Source: Galbitalea sp. SE-J8 (GTDB lineage Bacteria; Actinomycetota; Actinomycetes; Actinomycetales; Microbacteriaceae). From it: a stretch of DNA of 64,000 nucleotides. Below the pieces are notes generated by a model. The model was not told the origin of the DNA, made no database searches, and saw only the letters and a program-made list of their open reading frames with translations. Of the stretch, positions 53,285-60,541 are shown in pieces; within the stretch, counting starts at the first letter, position 1; every line of letters starts with the position of its first letter. Made by a program: the position numbers and the translations under genes. The stretch covers positions 1 through 64,000 of the forward strand of contig NZ_JAUASV010000021.1 of NCBI RefSeq assembly GCF_030345695.1, given 5' to 3'.

Positions 53285-53299
53285 GGCTGAGCGCCATCG

Positions 53300-53390
53300 G
53301 GAGACGTCGCATAGTTCGGCCGAGTGCACCACCCTGCTAAGGTGGAGACCCTCGTTAGGGGGTCCGTGGGTTCAAATCCCACCGTCTCCG
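53300..53390 (+). tRNA. tRNA-Ser (anticodon GCU)
   Basis: A 91-base class II tRNA. The acceptor stem GGAGACG pairs with CGTCTCC (53383-53389), discriminator G. The anticodon arm CCACC-CTGCTAA-GGTGG gives GCT. The long variable arm (GACCCTCGTTAGGGGGTC) is followed by the T arm GTGGG-TTCAAAT-CCCAC. CCA is not encoded. Confidence 0.96.
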
Positions 53391-53406
53391 CTCTAGAAAT
53401 CCCTGG

Positions 53407-54021
53407 TCAGGGCCCGCCGGGTCGAATCACTCGGCGGATGAGGTCCTCCCAGCCGCGGGACAGGCGCTGCTCGAAGTCCCCATCGTCACGTCCGGGGGCG
53501 TGCGGCTCCGGGTAGAGCAGCAGGGGCACGTCCAGCGCCGCGGTCAGCTGCATCGCCAGGATCTCGGCGTCCGGGGCTTCGACGGCCAGCTTCGCCAGCA
53601 GCATCCGGATGTGTCGCTGGGTCATGGCGGCCGGCGGCCCGGATGGCACGGGCGTGCGGCCGCCGAGCGCGGCGCGCGCTATCTCCCGGTTCTCCCGCAG
53701 GAATCGGAGGCGCGCGGGGCCGAACGCGATCAGCCGGTCCGCGGGCTCCGCCCCGGGGCCGAGCGGCGGAGGACCCGAGAGCACTCGCGCCTGGAACTCT
53801 CGCTCCCCGGCGTCGAGGAGCGCCATGAAGATCCCCGCCCGGGTGCCGAACCGCCGGAAGACGGTGCCCTTGCCGAGCCCGGACCGCTCGGCCAGGGCGT
53901 CCATGGTGATCTTGTCGACCCCCACGTCGGCCACCATGTCCCGCGCGGTCTCGATCAGCACGGCCCGATTCCGGGCGGCATCGGCGCGCTCCGCGTTCGC
54001 GCTCGCTCCGCTGTTCGTCAC
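53407..54021 (-). CDS. TetR/AcrR family transcriptional regulator
   Basis: A 204-residue regulator. The helix-turn-helix at about residues 18-65 reads AVLIETARDMVADVGVDKIT, then MDALAERSGLGKGTVFRRFG, a standard TetR DNA-binding domain; the C-terminal domain (about 90-190) resembles the SbtR-type C-terminal group. The GTG at 54021 is chosen because TACAGT ends six bases before it on the minus strand; an in-frame ATG 51 bases further upstream lies beyond that promoter. It is divergent from the DoxX-like and LLM genes and probably represses them. Two direct GTTTAGCC repeats (54063-54070 and 54087-54094) in the shared region are candidate sites. Confidence 0.88.
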   Translation of the reverse strand: MTNSGASANAERADAARNRAVLIETARDMVADVGVDKITMDALAERSGLGKGTVFRRFGTRAGIFMALLDAGEREFQARVLSGPPPLGPGAEPADRLIAFGPARLRFLRENREIARAALGGRTPVPSGPPAAMTQRHIRMLLAKLAVEAPDAEILAMQLTAALDVPLLLYPEPHAPGRDDGDFEQRLSRGWEDLIRRVIRPGGP

Positions 54022-54027
54022 GTCCCG

Positions 54028-54033
54028 ACTGTA
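54028..54033 (-). promoter_or_regulatory. -10 element TACAGT for the TetR gene (leaderless)
   Basis: On the minus strand TACAGT is followed by six bases and GTG 54021. Confidence 0.55.
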
Positions 54034-54062
54034 CTTTCCCGTCGCAAACGGGGTAGCGTTCT

Positions 54063-54094
54063 GTTTAGCCAAGCGGGGGAAAGTCCGTTTAGCC
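54063..54094. promoter_or_regulatory. Direct repeats GTTTAGCC in the TetR / DoxX intergenic region
   Basis: GTTTAGCC occurs at 54063-54070 and 54087-54094, 24 bases apart, between the divergent genes. They could be sites for the TetR protein, though TetR operators are usually palindromic. Confidence 0.3.
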
Positions 54095-54144
54095 GGGTCT
54101 CGGTGCGATGCCGAGACCCCGAGCCCGCGATCGAAGGAGCGGCA

Positions 54145-54531
54145 GTGGACATCGCAGTGTGGATCGTCACCGGGGTCGTCGTCCTCATCCTCGGGGGGTC
54201 CGGCGTGAGCAAGCTCGCCCAGTCCAGGGAGCGGATCCTGGCCGACCCCCGGATGGGATGGGCGAACGACTTCGGCCAGCGGCAGATCAGGCTCATCGGA
54301 GTCGCCGAGGTCGCCGGCTCGCTCGGACTCGTCCTGCCGTGGGCGCTCGGCATCCTTCCGGTGCTGACCCCGGTCGCCGGGTATGCGCTCGCGGCGCTCA
54401 TGCTCGGGGCCACGGGGGTCAACATCCGTCGTCGTGAATACGCCGGGCTGCCGTTCGTGCTGCTGCTCGTCGCAGCACCGCTGTTCGTCGCGATCGTGCG
54501 CACCATCGCGCTCGCGAACGCGGGGGCGTGA
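54145..54531 (+). CDS. DoxX-like membrane protein
   Basis: A 128-residue protein with four hydrophobic segments (IAVWIVTGVVVLILGGSGVS; LIGVAEVAGSLGLVLPWALG; LTPVAGYALAALMLGATGV; FVLLLVAAPLFVAIVRTIAL), the layout of the DoxX/DoxD-like family. The loop SKLAQSRERILADPRMGWAN and the invariant-type IGVAEVAG motif support this. The GTG is preceded by GAAGGAG (54133-54139). Such proteins are often encoded beside TetR regulators and redox enzymes, as here; function is poorly known. The LLM gene starts two bases after its stop. Confidence 0.88.
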   Translation: MDIAVWIVTGVVVLILGGSGVSKLAQSRERILADPRMGWANDFGQRQIRLIGVAEVAGSLGLVLPWALGILPVLTPVAGYALAALMLGATGVNIRRREYAGLPFVLLLVAAPLFVAIVRTIALANAGA

Positions 54532-54533
54532 CG

Positions 54534-55556
54534 ATGGAGTTCGGCACCCTGAGCATCGGCGACGTCACCCGCGACCCGGTGAGCGGCGAGCTCGTCTCGG
54601 AGCACGAGCGCATCCACGCGCTCACCCGCATCGCCGTGCACGCCGAGGAAGCGGGCTTCGACGTGTTCGCGATGGGCGAGCACCACAACCCGCCGTACAT
54701 CTCCAGCGCGGACTCGACCCTGCTGGCCTACATCGCCGCGCGCACGTCCCGGATCACCCTGTCGACGGGCACGACGCTCATCACCACCAACGATCCGGTG
54801 AAGATCGCGGAGGACTTCGCGACGCTGCAGCACCTCTCGGACGGCCGGGTCGACCTGATGCTCGGGCGCGGCAACACCCCGATGGTGTACCCGTGGTTCG
54901 GGTACGACTACGTGGACAGCCTCGGGCTCACCGTCGAGCACTACGACCTGCTGCGTCGGCTCTGGCGGGAGGAGGACCTCGACTGGTCGGGCCGCTACCG
55001 CGCGCCGCTGAGGCAGTTCACCTCGGTCCCGCGTCCGCTCGGCGGGATTCCGCCCTTCGTCTGGCACGGGTCGATCAGCAGCCCCGAGATCGCCGAGCAG
55101 GCGGCCAGGTACGGCGACGGCTTCTTCGTGAACAACAACTTCGCGCCCATGGAGCACTACGCCCGCTCGGTCGCGCTCTACCGGGAGCGCTTCGCGGCCC
55201 ACGGCCACGGCCGCCCCGAGGACGGCATCGTCGGCGCTGGAGGCGGGATCTGGGTGCGCCCGAGGTCCCAGGACGCGATCGACGAGTACCGACCGTACTT
55301 CCGGGCGCACCCCATCCACGCCCGATCGGGTCTCACGCTCGAGGAGGAGGTCGCGCAGACCGGTCTCACGGTCGGCAGCCCGGCCCAGGTGATCGAGAAG
55401 GTGCTGACCTTCCCGCAGCACTTCGGCCCGCTCCGCCGGGTGCTGTTCGGATTCGACTTCGGCGGCATCCCCGAGGCCAAGATCCACGACGTCATCGACC
55501 TCGTCGGCTCCGACGTGCTGCCCGTGCTGCGGAGAGAGCTGGCCTCCGGCGAATGA
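54534..55556 (+). CDS. LLM class flavin-dependent oxidoreductase
   Basis: A 340-residue bacterial luciferase-like enzyme with a TIM-barrel fold. Visible are MEFGTLSIGDV at the start, GFDVFAMGEHHNPPY (about 42-56), ISSADSTLLAYIAARTSRIT, DFATLQHLSDGRVDLMLGRG (about 95-115), the flavin-contacting GRGNTP, and LRRVLFGFDFGGIP near the end. The cofactor may be FMN or F420; the sequence alone does not decide. A GTG six bases upstream is an alternative start that overlaps the DoxX stop; ATG 54534 has better spacing from the G-run at 54522-54526. It is likely repressed by the divergent TetR gene. Confidence 0.92.
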   Translation: MEFGTLSIGDVTRDPVSGELVSEHERIHALTRIAVHAEEAGFDVFAMGEHHNPPYISSADSTLLAYIAARTSRITLSTGTTLITTNDPVKIAEDFATLQHLSDGRVDLMLGRGNTPMVYPWFGYDYVDSLGLTVEHYDLLRRLWREEDLDWSGRYRAPLRQFTSVPRPLGGIPPFVWHGSISSPEIAEQAARYGDGFFVNNNFAPMEHYARSVALYRERFAAHGHGRPEDGIVGAGGGIWVRPRSQDAIDEYRPYFRAHPIHARSGLTLEEEVAQTGLTVGSPAQVIEKVLTFPQHFGPLRRVLFGFDFGGIPEAKIHDVIDLVGSDVLPVLRRELASGE

Positions 55557-55685
55557 CGGGATCTCCGGCCGGTCCCGGTGGACGGGTCCCGGTGGACGGG
55601 TCCCCTGGACGACCGGGCGGTGCCTCGCATCGACGCATTACCGCCACGACGCAGCACCGGCCGAACGGATGTCGTGGCCCGGTCG

Positions 55686-55691
55686 TAGGGT
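55686..55691 (+). promoter_or_regulatory. -10 element TAGGGT for the EamA gene (leaderless)
   Basis: TAGGGT, seven bases, then GTG 55699, with no Shine-Dalgarno sequence. An in-frame ATG at 55669 lies upstream of it and is not preferred. Confidence 0.5.
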
Positions 55692-55698
55692 GAGCGCC

Positions 55699-56637
55699 GT
55701 GAACCGCCGCGCCATCCTGCTCTTCGCCGGCCTCTCGGTCGCGTGGGGCATCCCGTACCTGCTCATCAAGGTCGCCGTGGGGGAGCTCGACCCGGCGATG
55801 GTCGTGCTCGGGCGCAGCGCGCTCGGCGCGCTCCTGCTGCTGCCGCTCGCGCTCGGCCGCAAGCAGCTGCTGCCCGTGCTGCGCCGCTGGAAGCCGCTGC
55901 TCGCCTACACCCTCGTCGAGATCGTCGTGCCGTGGTGGTGCCTCAGCTCGGCGGAGCAGCACCTGCCGAGCTCGACCGCGGGCCTCCTGCTCGCGGTGAT
56001 CCCGCTCGTGGGGGTCGCGATCGCGTTCCTCACGGGCCGCCCCGAGCGGCTCTCCGGACTCAACTGGACCGGCATCGCACTCGGCATGGTCGGCGTCGCC
56101 GCGCTCGTCGGGCTCGACGTCGGCGGTTCCGACCTCGGCGCGGTCGGGCTGATCGGACTCGTCGTGCTGGGCTATGCGCTCGGGCCGGTGATCCTCGCCC
56201 GCTGGATGTCCGACCTGCCGGGCATCGGCGTCGTCGCGGCGTCGCTCGCGGTGACCGCGGTCGTGTACGTGCCGGTCGTGCTGCTCACGGGCGGCTGGCC
56301 GACCGCGGTGCCGTCGGCATCCGTGATCGGGTCGATCGTCGCACTCGCCGCGGTATGCAGCGCGGGCGCGTTCGTGCTGATGTTCGCGCTCGTCGCCGAG
56401 ATCGGGCCCGTGCGCGCGACGACGATCACCTACGTCAACCCGGCGGTCGCGATCGTCGCGGGCGTCGTCGTGCTGCACGAGGCGGTCACGGTGTGGACGA
56501 TCGTCGGCTTCGCCCTCGTGGTCGGCGGCGCGGCGCTCGTCACGCGCAAGCGCCGTACGGATGCGGTCGAGACCGCCGCCGACGCCCCGCCGGCTCCCGA
56601 GGCGGTCGCCGTCGTCGAGGAGCCCTGCCCGCGCTGA
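55699..56637 (+). CDS. EamA/DMT family transporter
   Basis: A 312-residue membrane protein with ten hydrophobic segments in two repeated EamA domains (about 5-135 and 150-285). Typical motifs are SVAWGIPYLLIKVAVGELDP in helix 1-2, SSAEQHLPSSTAGLLLAVIP at the end of the first repeat, and TITYVNPAVAIVAGVVVLHE in the second. It probably exports a small metabolite or amino acid; family members are RhaT/YdcZ-like and substrate cannot be named. The cytoplasmic C-terminus is a charged tail rich in Ala, Pro and Glu. Confidence 0.9.
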   Translation: MNRRAILLFAGLSVAWGIPYLLIKVAVGELDPAMVVLGRSALGALLLLPLALGRKQLLPVLRRWKPLLAYTLVEIVVPWWCLSSAEQHLPSSTAGLLLAVIPLVGVAIAFLTGRPERLSGLNWTGIALGMVGVAALVGLDVGGSDLGAVGLIGLVVLGYALGPVILARWMSDLPGIGVVAASLAVTAVVYVPVVLLTGGWPTAVPSASVIGSIVALAAVCSAGAFVLMFALVAEIGPVRATTITYVNPAVAIVAGVVVLHEAVTVWTIVGFALVVGGAALVTRKRRTDAVETAADAPPAPEAVAVVEEPCPR

Positions 56638-56730
56638 CCGCATGGGCCATGGGCCGCATGGGCCGCGCTGGCCGTGCGTCGGGACGTCGAGGTTCCGTGC
56701 GCCGGGGCCAGGGCCGGGCCGGGCCGCGCG

Positions 56731-57672
56731 TCAGGCCCCGGCGAGCTGCACAGCGGCCCCGGCGATCGCGCGACTGAGCTCCTCGTCGCGCATCCACAGC
56801 GGCACGGCGCGGGCGCGGATGCCGAGCGCCTCGACGTCGGCGACGGACGCCGCGTCCTCCTCGCCCACGAGCCAGCCGTCGATGAGGCCGCCCTGCGCCC
56901 GCGCGCCGTAGTGCCGGGCGACGGCCGCGGCATCCGTCTCGACGCCGATCGCGGCGAGGCACGCGTCGGCCATCCCGCGCACCACGGCGCCGCCGATGAT
57001 GGGCGAGACCCCGATGACCGGGGCGGATGTGGTGCGCACCGCGTGCGCGACGCCCGGGACCGCGAGGATCGCCCCGATCGAGACGACCGGGTTCGAGGGC
57101 GCGAGCAGCACGACGTCGGCGTCCGCGATGGCCTCGAGCGCTGCGGCGCTCGCGGGGGCGTCGCCGCGGAACTCGAACGCCTCGGCGGGGGTGCCGCGCA
57201 GCCGCACCCACCACTCCTGGAAGTGCACGGTCGAGCCGTCGGCTAGGCGCACGAACGTCGGTCGCTCGCCGTCGGTCGCGGGCAGCAGCCGCACGCCGAT
57301 GTCCCAGCGGCCGGCGAGGCGCTGCGCGGCATCCGTCAGCGGTAGCCCCTCGCGCAGCCACGACGTGCGGGCGATGTGCGCGCCGAGGTCGAGGTCGCCG
57401 AGTGTGAACCACGGCCAGCCGACGCCCCACGCCGTGAGCTCGGCGCTCACGCGCTCGGACTCGCCCTGGCGCCCCCAGCCGCGCTCCTCGTCGTTGACCC
57501 CGGCGAGCGCGTACATGATCGAGTCGAGGTCGGGCGTCACGTACAGCCCGGCGACCCAGGCGTCGTCGCCCGTGTTCACGACGGCGCGGATGTCGTGGTC
57601 ACCCGCGAGCGCGCGCACGCCCTTCAGGAAGCGGGCACCCCCGACGCCCCCGGCGAGAACGGTGATCCGCAT
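56731..57672 (-). CDS. cofD: 2-phospho-L-lactate (phosphoenolpyruvate) transferase of F420 synthesis
   Basis: Transfers the activated lactyl or enolpyruvyl phosphate to the deazaflavin FO, giving F420-0 or its dehydro form; actinobacterial orthologues are called FbiA. The 313 residues open with the nucleotide motif ITVLAGGVGGARFLKGVRAL, then VNTGDD (metal Asp pair) and YVTPDLDSIMYALAGVND, all diagnostic. TGDD and LAPSNPVVSIGAIL are further family motifs. TAGCCT ends six bases before the ATG, so it is leaderless. The usual partner gene fbiB is not adjacent, so the F420 genes appear to be scattered. An LLM oxidoreductase gene lies 1.2 kb away. Confidence 0.94.
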   Translation of the reverse strand: MRITVLAGGVGGARFLKGVRALAGDHDIRAVVNTGDDAWVAGLYVTPDLDSIMYALAGVNDEERGWGRQGESERVSAELTAWGVGWPWFTLGDLDLGAHIARTSWLREGLPLTDAAQRLAGRWDIGVRLLPATDGERPTFVRLADGSTVHFQEWWVRLRGTPAEAFEFRGDAPASAAALEAIADADVVLLAPSNPVVSIGAILAVPGVAHAVRTTSAPVIGVSPIIGGAVVRGMADACLAAIGVETDAAAVARHYGARAQGGLIDGWLVGEEDAASVADVEALGIRARAVPLWMRDEELSRAIAGAAVQLAGA

Positions 57673-57678
57673 CCGCCC

Positions 57679-57684
57679 AGGCTA
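57679..57684 (-). promoter_or_regulatory. -10 element TAGCCT for cofD (leaderless)
   Basis: On the minus strand TAGCCT is followed by six bases and ATG 57672. Confidence 0.6.
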
Positions 57685-57752
57685 TCGATCCGCCCGGTGC
57701 GACCGGTCCTGGACGCGTCCTGAACGCCTCCTCCACGGGAACGGCGGCGGCG

Positions 57753-57758
57753 TACCGT
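57753..57758 (+). promoter_or_regulatory. -10 element TACCGT for the 49-aa membrane protein
   Basis: TACCGT, seven bases, then ATG 57766: the leaderless arrangement seen at other genes of the window. Confidence 0.5.
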
Positions 57759-57765
57759 CGGTCGC

Positions 57766-57915
57766 ATGATCGGACTCGTTATCTTCCTGCTCGTGCTGTG
57801 GGCCGCTCTGGCGATCCTCGGCTTCGCCATCAAGGGCCTGTTCTGGCTCGCGATCATCGGCCTGATCCTCTTCGTGATCACGGCGCTGATCGGCTTCATC
57901 CGAAGGAACGCCTAG
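57766..57915 (+). CDS. 49-residue hydrophobic membrane protein
   Basis: A very short gene that a length cut-off would miss. The product has two membrane segments (IGLVIFLLVLWAALAILGFA and FWLAIIGLILFVITALIGFI) joined by IKGL and ends in RRNA. Short hydrophobic proteins of about 50 residues with this layout occur in many actinobacteria, often annotated only as hydrophobic protein. Support here comes from the leaderless -10 element, the sense of every codon, and a hairpin just after the stop. The role is unknown; membrane stress functions have been proposed for similar small proteins. Confidence 0.7.
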   Translation: MIGLVIFLLVLWAALAILGFAIKGLFWLAIIGLILFVITALIGFIRRNA

Positions 57916-57927
57916 CGCGCTCGTCGC

Positions 57928-57955
57928 CGGCCGCCTCGCGCGTGCGGGGCGGCCG
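57928..57955 (+). terminator. Hairpin after the small membrane protein gene
   Basis: CGGCCGCC and GGCGGCCG pair across a 12-base loop, followed by TCGTTT. It is 12 bases past the stop. Confidence 0.6.
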
Positions 57956-57966
57956 TCGTTTGCTGG

Positions 57967-57972
57967 TATAGT
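57967..57972 (+). promoter_or_regulatory. -10 element TATAGT for tRNA-Arg
   Basis: TATAGT lies 29 bases before the tRNA 5' end. Confidence 0.45.
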
Positions 57973-58001
57973 CGTCGGGTTGCTCCGCGACGAGCAGCGC
58001 T

Positions 58002-58074
58002 GCGCCCGTAGCTCAATGGATAGAGCATCTGACTACGGATCAGAAGGTTAGGGGTTCGAGTCCCTTCGGGCGCA
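58002..58074 (+). tRNA. tRNA-Arg (anticodon ACG)
   Basis: A 73-base tRNA. The acceptor stem GCGCCCG pairs with CGGGCGC (58067-58073); the anticodon arm TCTGA-CTACGGA-TCAGA gives ACG, which is read as ICG after editing; the T arm is AGGGG-TTCGAGT-CCCTT. The discriminator is A. CCA is not encoded. A degraded MFS gene on the minus strand has an open frame that runs into its 3' part, stopping at 58048. Confidence 0.97.
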
Positions 58075-59432
58075 CCCAACGCACAAGGCTCGAACCTTGG
58101 CCCGAATCAAGGGCCGGGTTCGGGCCTTGTCCGCGTCTGCGGCGCGTGTGGCCGGAGCGGATGCGGCCGGTCGCCCGGCCCTGACGGGCGCGGACGACCG
58201 ACGGGGGAGCAGGACGGCGCCGAGAGCCGAGGCTCCCGCGATCGCGGCGATGACGATCGCGACTCGGTGGAGTGCGTCGACGGGGCCGATGGTGGTGCTC
58301 TGGGTGGCGAAGTAGCCGGCGAGGAGTCCGATGCCGAGCGAGCCGGCGATGCGCTGCACGACGGTGAAGACGGTGTTCGCGTCGGCTTGCTCGTCGGGCT
58401 TCAGGCGCAGGTTCACGACGGTGAGCAGGGGGGTGATGACGAGGCCGATTGCGGCGGAGCGGGCGGCGAGGATGGCGGAGGTGAGCCAGAGCGAGGTGCT
58501 GGCGTCGACGACAAGCAGGCCGAAGCTGGATGCGAGGAGCACGGCGAAGCCGATGATGACGGTCCAGCGGATGCCGATGCCGTCGCCGACTCGCTGGCCG
58601 AGCACGGTGCCCAGGCCGGTGAGGATGCCCTGCGGCAGCAGGGCGAGGCCGGCCATGAGGGCGGAGTGGCCCTGGACGTGCTGGAGGAAGACGGGCAGCA
58701 GGAAGAGGATCGACCAGGCCGCGATCGATGCGGCGGCGCACAGGGCGAACGACAGCGCGGCGCTGCGGTCGCGCAGGATGCGCAGGTCGAGCGCCGGGTG
58801 CGGCGTGCGGCGGGATCGCAGGACGTAGCCGGCGAGCAGCAGCGCTCCGATCGCGATGGGCAGCCAGGAGAGGAGCTCTCCCCAGACGCCGCTCTCGCCG
58901 CGGTCGAGTCCGAACAGCACGCCGAAGAGCCCGAGCGCGAGGAGCACGATCCCGATTCCGTCCGGGCGGGCGCCCTTCCGCCGCGCGGGTGCGACGCCCG
59001 CGGGGATGGCTCGGGCGGCGAGCGTCGCGAGAAGTCCCACGGGCAGGTTGATGAAGAAGAGATGGTGCGGGATGCGCCGCCTGCGCCCATGAGCATGCTC
59101 ATGGCGAGCGGCACGAGGGTCGCGCCGGTGAGGCCCTGCAGGATGCGGGCGCCGATGAGGAAGTCGATGCTCGGGGCGAGCCCGCACAGCACGGAGGCGA
59201 GAGTGAACGGGACCATGCCCACGAGGTAGGTGCGGAGGGTGCCGAAGCGCCGCGCCAGGAACGACGTCAGCGCCAGTCCGGTGCCGAGCGCGAGCAGGTA
59301 GCCGCTGGTCACCCACTGGACGGTGCCGAGGCCGGCGTCCAGCTCCGTCGCGATCGGGGCGATGGCGACGTTGACGATGCTGGAGTCCAGCATCGACAGC
59401 AGCGGGCCGGCCAGCAGCGCGTACTGCGGAAC
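58048..59432 (-). pseudogene. Broken MFS drug-efflux transporter gene (DHA2/EmrB type)
   Basis: Two frames carry pieces of one 14-helix exporter. In one frame, 59432 down to about 59073 encodes the N-terminus: QYALLAGPLLSMLDSSIVNV, a TVQWVTSGYLLALGTGLALT motif and LQGLTGATLVPLAMSMLMG. The family then resumes in another frame from about 59067 (HLFFINLPVGLLATLAARAI) and continues to the end. About 40-50 codons expected between these parts (the fifth helix region) are missing, and the frame changes at the join, so no intact protein can be made. The N-terminus lacks its own start: the sequence upstream belongs to a PadR remnant. At the 3' end the frame passes through the terminator of tRNA-Arg and stops inside the tRNA, so the native stop is also lost. 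Confidence 0.85.
58084..58126 (+). terminator. Paired hairpins downstream of tRNA-Arg
   Basis: CAAGG/CCTTG (58084-58099) is followed by GGCCCGAA/TTCGGGCC (58099-58126). They are likely to end the tRNA transcript. Confidence 0.5.
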
Positions 59433-59766
59433 TCCAGAACTCGTCGGATGCCCTCTCGGCCAGCCCGGCGAGCCTGGCCCCGGACGTCTCCAGCGCGGAC
59501 GAGCGCACATCGAGGATCGCGATGCGCTCGGCCGGGTCGAGGAAGGCGAACTGGCCGAGCCTGGTGAGGAACTCCAGGTCATCGCCGGCCTGTGCCGCGG
59601 GGAGCTCGGCGAGCAGGTCGTGCAGCAGCTCCCGCCCGAGGTCGGTCAGTTCGTAGACGTGACGGGGCGGCTTGGACTCCTGCTGCTCGACCGTCATCTT
59701 CACCGCGCCGGCTTCGACGAAGCGCTTCAGCGCCGGATACAGCCGGAACTCAACGCTCTCCGCGGC
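59433..59766 (-). pseudogene. PadR-family regulator remnant
   Basis: About 110 codons show the second half of a PadR wing and C-terminal domain: EFRLYPALKRFVEAGAVKMT, PPRHVYELTDLGRELLHDLL and FAFLDPAERIAILDVRSSAL. The first two helices of the DNA-binding domain and any start are missing, as is the C-terminal end, where the frame joins the MFS remnant directly. PadR genes commonly sit next to the exporters they control, so both remnants probably come from one former operon that has decayed by deletion. Confidence 0.75.
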
Positions 59767-59890
59767 CGCCGCCCTCCCTGCTGCCCGCTGGCCGACATGC
59801 GGAAGCGATCTGCCACGGCGGGCCGCCTTTCTCATCCCGGGTCGCATCCGTTCCCCGAATTGGGGGAGCCGCATCCGGTGCGGGCGCGAT

Positions 59891-59896
59891 TAGCGT
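59891..59896 (+). promoter_or_regulatory. -10 element TAGCGT for the HutD-like gene (leaderless)
   Basis: TAGCGT, six bases, then GTG 59903. Confidence 0.55.
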
Positions 59897-59902
59897 CGGC
59901 TC

Positions 59903-60496
59903 GTGAGCAGCGAGCGATCCCCTCTGGCGCACGTGCTGTTCGCGCGCAACCGCGCCCCGCGCGCCTGGAAGAACGGGTCCGGCACCACGACGGATGTCGC
60001 CGCCTCGCCCGCCGACTACCTGCTCGACGACTTCCTCTGGCGCGTGAGCATCGCGACCGTCGACGCCCCCGTACAGCTCTCCACCTACGAGGACGTCGAC
60101 CGCTGGATCGTGCCGATGGGAAGGGGCGGGATCGACATCGCCGAGCGGGGACGGTTCACGCGCCGAGTGAGACGGTTCGCCGTGCACGAGTTCTCGACCG
60201 AGGACGGCGTGCGACTGTCGCGCGTCGGCACCCCCGGGCCCGTGCTCAGTCTCATGGTGCGACGCGGCGTCGGCATGGGCACGGTGCGGGTGCGCGAGGT
60301 CGCCGGACGGCTGCAGGTGTCCGGCGATGTCGGCACCACGCTCGTCGTCGTGCTCGACGGCACGGTCGTCACCGAGGGCGGCGTGGCCCTCGCCGCCGAG
60401 GACGCCCTGCAGCTCGCGCCCGCGGAGGTCGCCGTGCTGGGCGGACAGGCCCAGGTCGCGGTCGTACGGGTGCGACCGCCGAACTTCGCGATCTGA
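59903..60496 (+). CDS. HutD/Ves family cupin protein
   Basis: A 197-residue protein of the HutD/Ves family (double-stranded beta-helix). Characteristic are PRAWKNGSGTTTDVAASPAD near residue 20, FLWRVSIATVDAPVQLSTYE and DRWIVPMGRGGIDI, which form the family signature around the cupin entry. HutD is linked to histidine utilisation in some bacteria, but no hut gene is near and the biochemical role of the family is unclear. The GTG start is set by a leaderless promoter. A pyruvyl transferase gene begins 45 bases downstream with its own -10 element. Confidence 0.9.
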   Translation: MSSERSPLAHVLFARNRAPRAWKNGSGTTTDVAASPADYLLDDFLWRVSIATVDAPVQLSTYEDVDRWIVPMGRGGIDIAERGRFTRRVRRFAVHEFSTEDGVRLSRVGTPGPVLSLMVRRGVGMGTVRVREVAGRLQVSGDVGTTLVVVLDGTVVTEGGVALAAEDALQLAPAEVAVLGGQAQVAVVRVRPPNFAI

Positions 60497-60525
60497 CGGA
60501 CCCGCGGATGAGCCCGGCGTCCGGA

Positions 60526-60531
60526 TAGGCT
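60526..60531 (+). promoter_or_regulatory. -10 element TAGGCT for the pyruvyl transferase gene
   Basis: TAGGCT ends ten bases before ATG 60542, giving at most a four-base leader. Confidence 0.45.
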
Positions 60532-60541
60532 CGCTGTCCTG

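Noticed and set aside
58048-59874. One 608-residue PadR-MFS fusion protein
   Set aside because: The middle of that frame (about 59430-59070) is Arg/His-rich shadow sequence of the MFS gene read out of frame; the exporter N-terminus lies in another frame.
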